Assembly: GCA_024227995.1 (NCBI GenBank)
Contig: CP100465.1
Coordinates: 1,860,001-1,924,000, forward strand
DNA: 64,000 nucleotides
DNA from: Halomicrococcus gelatinilyticus
GTDB lineage: Archaea; Halobacteriota; Halobacteria; Halobacteriales; Haladaptataceae
Reading direction: 5' to 3'
Part shown: in pieces, positions 62,788 to 64,000 of the stretch
Numbering within the stretch: position 1 is the stretch's first letter
How the letters are laid out: every line of letters starts with the position of its first letter
Notes under the pieces: generated by a model
The model's database searches: none
What the model saw: only the letters and a program-made list of their open reading frames with translations
Told to the model about the DNA's origin: nothing
Translations under genes and position numbers: made by a program

Positions 62788-64000
62788 TCACGGTCGGGGG
62801 TCGGCGAACGAGCCCTCCAGCGCCGTCCCGAGGGTGTGACGGAAGCCGGGGCTCAGCGCCACCAGCAGGCCGACGTAGACGACCCCGCCGAGCGAGACCA
62901 GCGCGAGCAGGTCGACCCACGACCGGACCCCGAGCGCACCGTGGGCGGCGGAGACGACGCCGTACATGACGACGCTCGCGCCGACCTGGATGCCCACGGG
63001 ACGGGAGACGGGGTCGAACCGCTCGACGGTCGACCGGAGGAAGGCGACGCAGCCGGCGTACCGGACCGCCTCGGCGACGACGGTGGCGGCGACGACGCCG
63101 ATGGGGCCGAACCGGAGCGTGAGGACGACGCCGAGCGCGACGTTCACCGCGAGCGCGGCCGCCGAGAGCTTCATGCCGACGTCCGGCCGGTCGAGGCCGT
63201 TGACCGCCTGCATGAGCGGCCCGGACTGGGTCCGTATCACGCGGTAGCCCGCCAGTCCGACGAGCAGGAGGGTCGCTTCGGCGTACTCGGGACCGTAGAC
63301 GGTGACGACCAGCGGGCGGGCGAGCGCGAGCGTCCCGAACAGGATGGGGAAGGCGAGGACGCCGGCGTACGCCACCGTGTTCGACACGTCGCGGCCGACG
63401 CCGTTTCCGTCCGCCGCGCGCCCGCTGACCTTCGCCATCAGGCCGCGGCCCGCCACGTCCGCGACGAAGACGGCGGGCAGGGTGAGCTTCCAGGCCACCT
63501 CGTAGTAGCCGGCGGCGGCGGGCGCGAGCAGCGCGCCGAGCAGCAGGACGTCCAGGCGGTCGTAGGCGGTGCCGAGCGCCGTCGACGGGACGCTGTAGCG
63601 GGCGTAGTCGGCGAGGCTGCGCGCGAACGACCGCGAGGGCAGGGCGGGCCTGGCGGCGACGAAGTAGCCGACGACGGGCAGCACGAGCAGCGACGCGGTC
63701 GCCAGGCCGTACACCATCCCGGCGGCCCCGACGGCGGCGACGAAGGCGATCTGCAGCGGGAGGGTGAGCAGCGACCGGAGCGCGTCGATCCAGGTCGCGG
63801 CACTGACCCGGCCGCGGCCCTGGACGAGGCTGTCGACGCTCTCGTAGGTCGACTCGGTGGCGAGCAGGGCGACGAACAGCAGCGGGGCGGCGGCCAGCCC
63901 GGTGTAGGAGACGAGCGCGTCGCCCGCCAGCAGCGCGACGACGACCGCGACGACGACCCAGCCGGCGTCGAAGACCAGTTGCGCGCCGAACGCGGGCGAC
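62788..64000 (-). CDS. Polysaccharide/oligosaccharide flippase (Wzx-like), partial at the window edge
   Basis: The reading frame is open from position 64000 to the stop at 62788, at least 404 residues, so the N-terminus lies outside the window. Many hydrophobic helices are visible, with the Wzx/RfbX-type pattern YEVAWKLTLPAVFVADVAGRGLMAK and VAYAGVLAFPILFGTLALARPLVVTVYGPEYAEAT. It moves lipid-linked oligosaccharides across the membrane, here probably for S-layer glycosylation or exopolysaccharide. The first ATG inside the visible part at 63717 is not the start. Confidence 0.85.
   Translation of the reverse strand, partial: SPAFGAQLVFDAGWVVVAVVVALLAGDALVSYTGLAAAPLLFVALLATESTYESVDSLVQGRGRVSAATWIDALRSLLTLPLQIAFVAAVGAAGMVYGLATASLLVLPVVGYFVAARPALPSRSFARSLADYARYSVPSTALGTAYDRLDVLLLGALLAPAAAGYYEVAWKLTLPAVFVADVAGRGLMAKVSGRAADGNGVGRDVSNTVAYAGVLAFPILFGTLALARPLVVTVYGPEYAEATLLLVGLAGYRVIRTQSGPLMQAVNGLDRPDVGMKLSAAALAVNVALGVVLTLRFGPIGVVAATVVAEAVRYAGCVAFLRSTVERFDPVSRPVGIQVGASVVMYGVVSAAHGALGVRSWVDLLALVSLGGVVYVGLLVALSPGFRHTLGTALEGSFADPRP

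Overview
The window is chromosomal DNA from a haloarchaeon (class Halobacteria). It is GC-rich and almost every protein is acidic and rich in Asp and Glu. The gene set is archaeal: Cdc48-type AAA ATPase, ABCE1, ribosomal protein S6e, MptD-type aldolase, PINc-KH ATPase, TrmB regulators, HemAT, and small haloarchaeal families (DUF5789, DUF5790, DUF7521 and DUF7344 types). Many genes start within about 30 nt of a TATA-like element, as expected for leaderless haloarchaeal mRNAs. The genus cannot be resolved from this stretch.

Layout. 1-4.9 kb: end of an amidohydrolase, an AarF/UbiB-type kinase, a membrane metal-dependent hydrolase, a Tat lipoprotein with LVIVD-like repeats and an AhpD-like protein. 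5-9.8 kb: an accessory stretch with a small secreted protein, a PPC-domain surface protein on a threonine stalk, a frameshifted Lrp/AsnC regulator, a DUF7344-type regulator and a TrmB regulator. It ends in an array of tRNA-tail repeats next to tRNA-Arg(CCG). 10-16.7 kb: CBS protein, PhoU, Cdc48, an SQR-like flavoprotein with a DUF1641 partner, and a DUF4097-type lipoprotein. 16.9-20.2 kb: an 18-bp minisatellite and two paralogous sensor-domain membrane proteins around an HTH/DUF7521 operon. 20.3-31 kb: ABC exporter, trehalose synthesis (OtsA, OtsB), creatininase-family hydrolase, MptD, UspA, S6e, and a metallophosphoesterase whose catalytic domain is split by membrane helices. 31-37 kb: aldehyde dehydrogenase, Mrr-like nuclease, hemerythrin plus HemAT, and a beta-CASP nuclease. 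37-41.7 kb: IS200/IS605-type scars around an orphan gene, membrane proteins, and a TrmB/SMR pair. 41.7-51.5 kb: thiolase, ParB-like protein behind 31-bp tandem repeats, M20 peptidase, HTH protein, PINc ATPase, a CAU tRNA with a tail repeat, and an ars operon. 51.5-64 kb: PAP2, a cysteine-free UDG, sulfatase-like protein, FlaD/E-like protein, intron-containing tRNA-Lys(UUU) with tail repeats, an EMC6-like protein with ABCE1, serine hydrolase, zinc-ribbon regulator, phosphoglycerate mutase, and a flippase cut by the window edge.

The most unusual signal is shared by all three tRNA genes. Each is followed by one to three modular units. A unit contains hairpins and ends in a copy of the T-arm and 3' acceptor strand of that particular tRNA. 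The hairpin stems differ in sequence between loci but stay paired, while the loop is conserved. Two diverged orphan copies of the Arg-type unit lie 3 and 4.7 kb away, on the far side of accessory genes. I read these as tRNA-tail repeat arrays that may act as recombination sites or as substrates for tRNA-processing enzymes.
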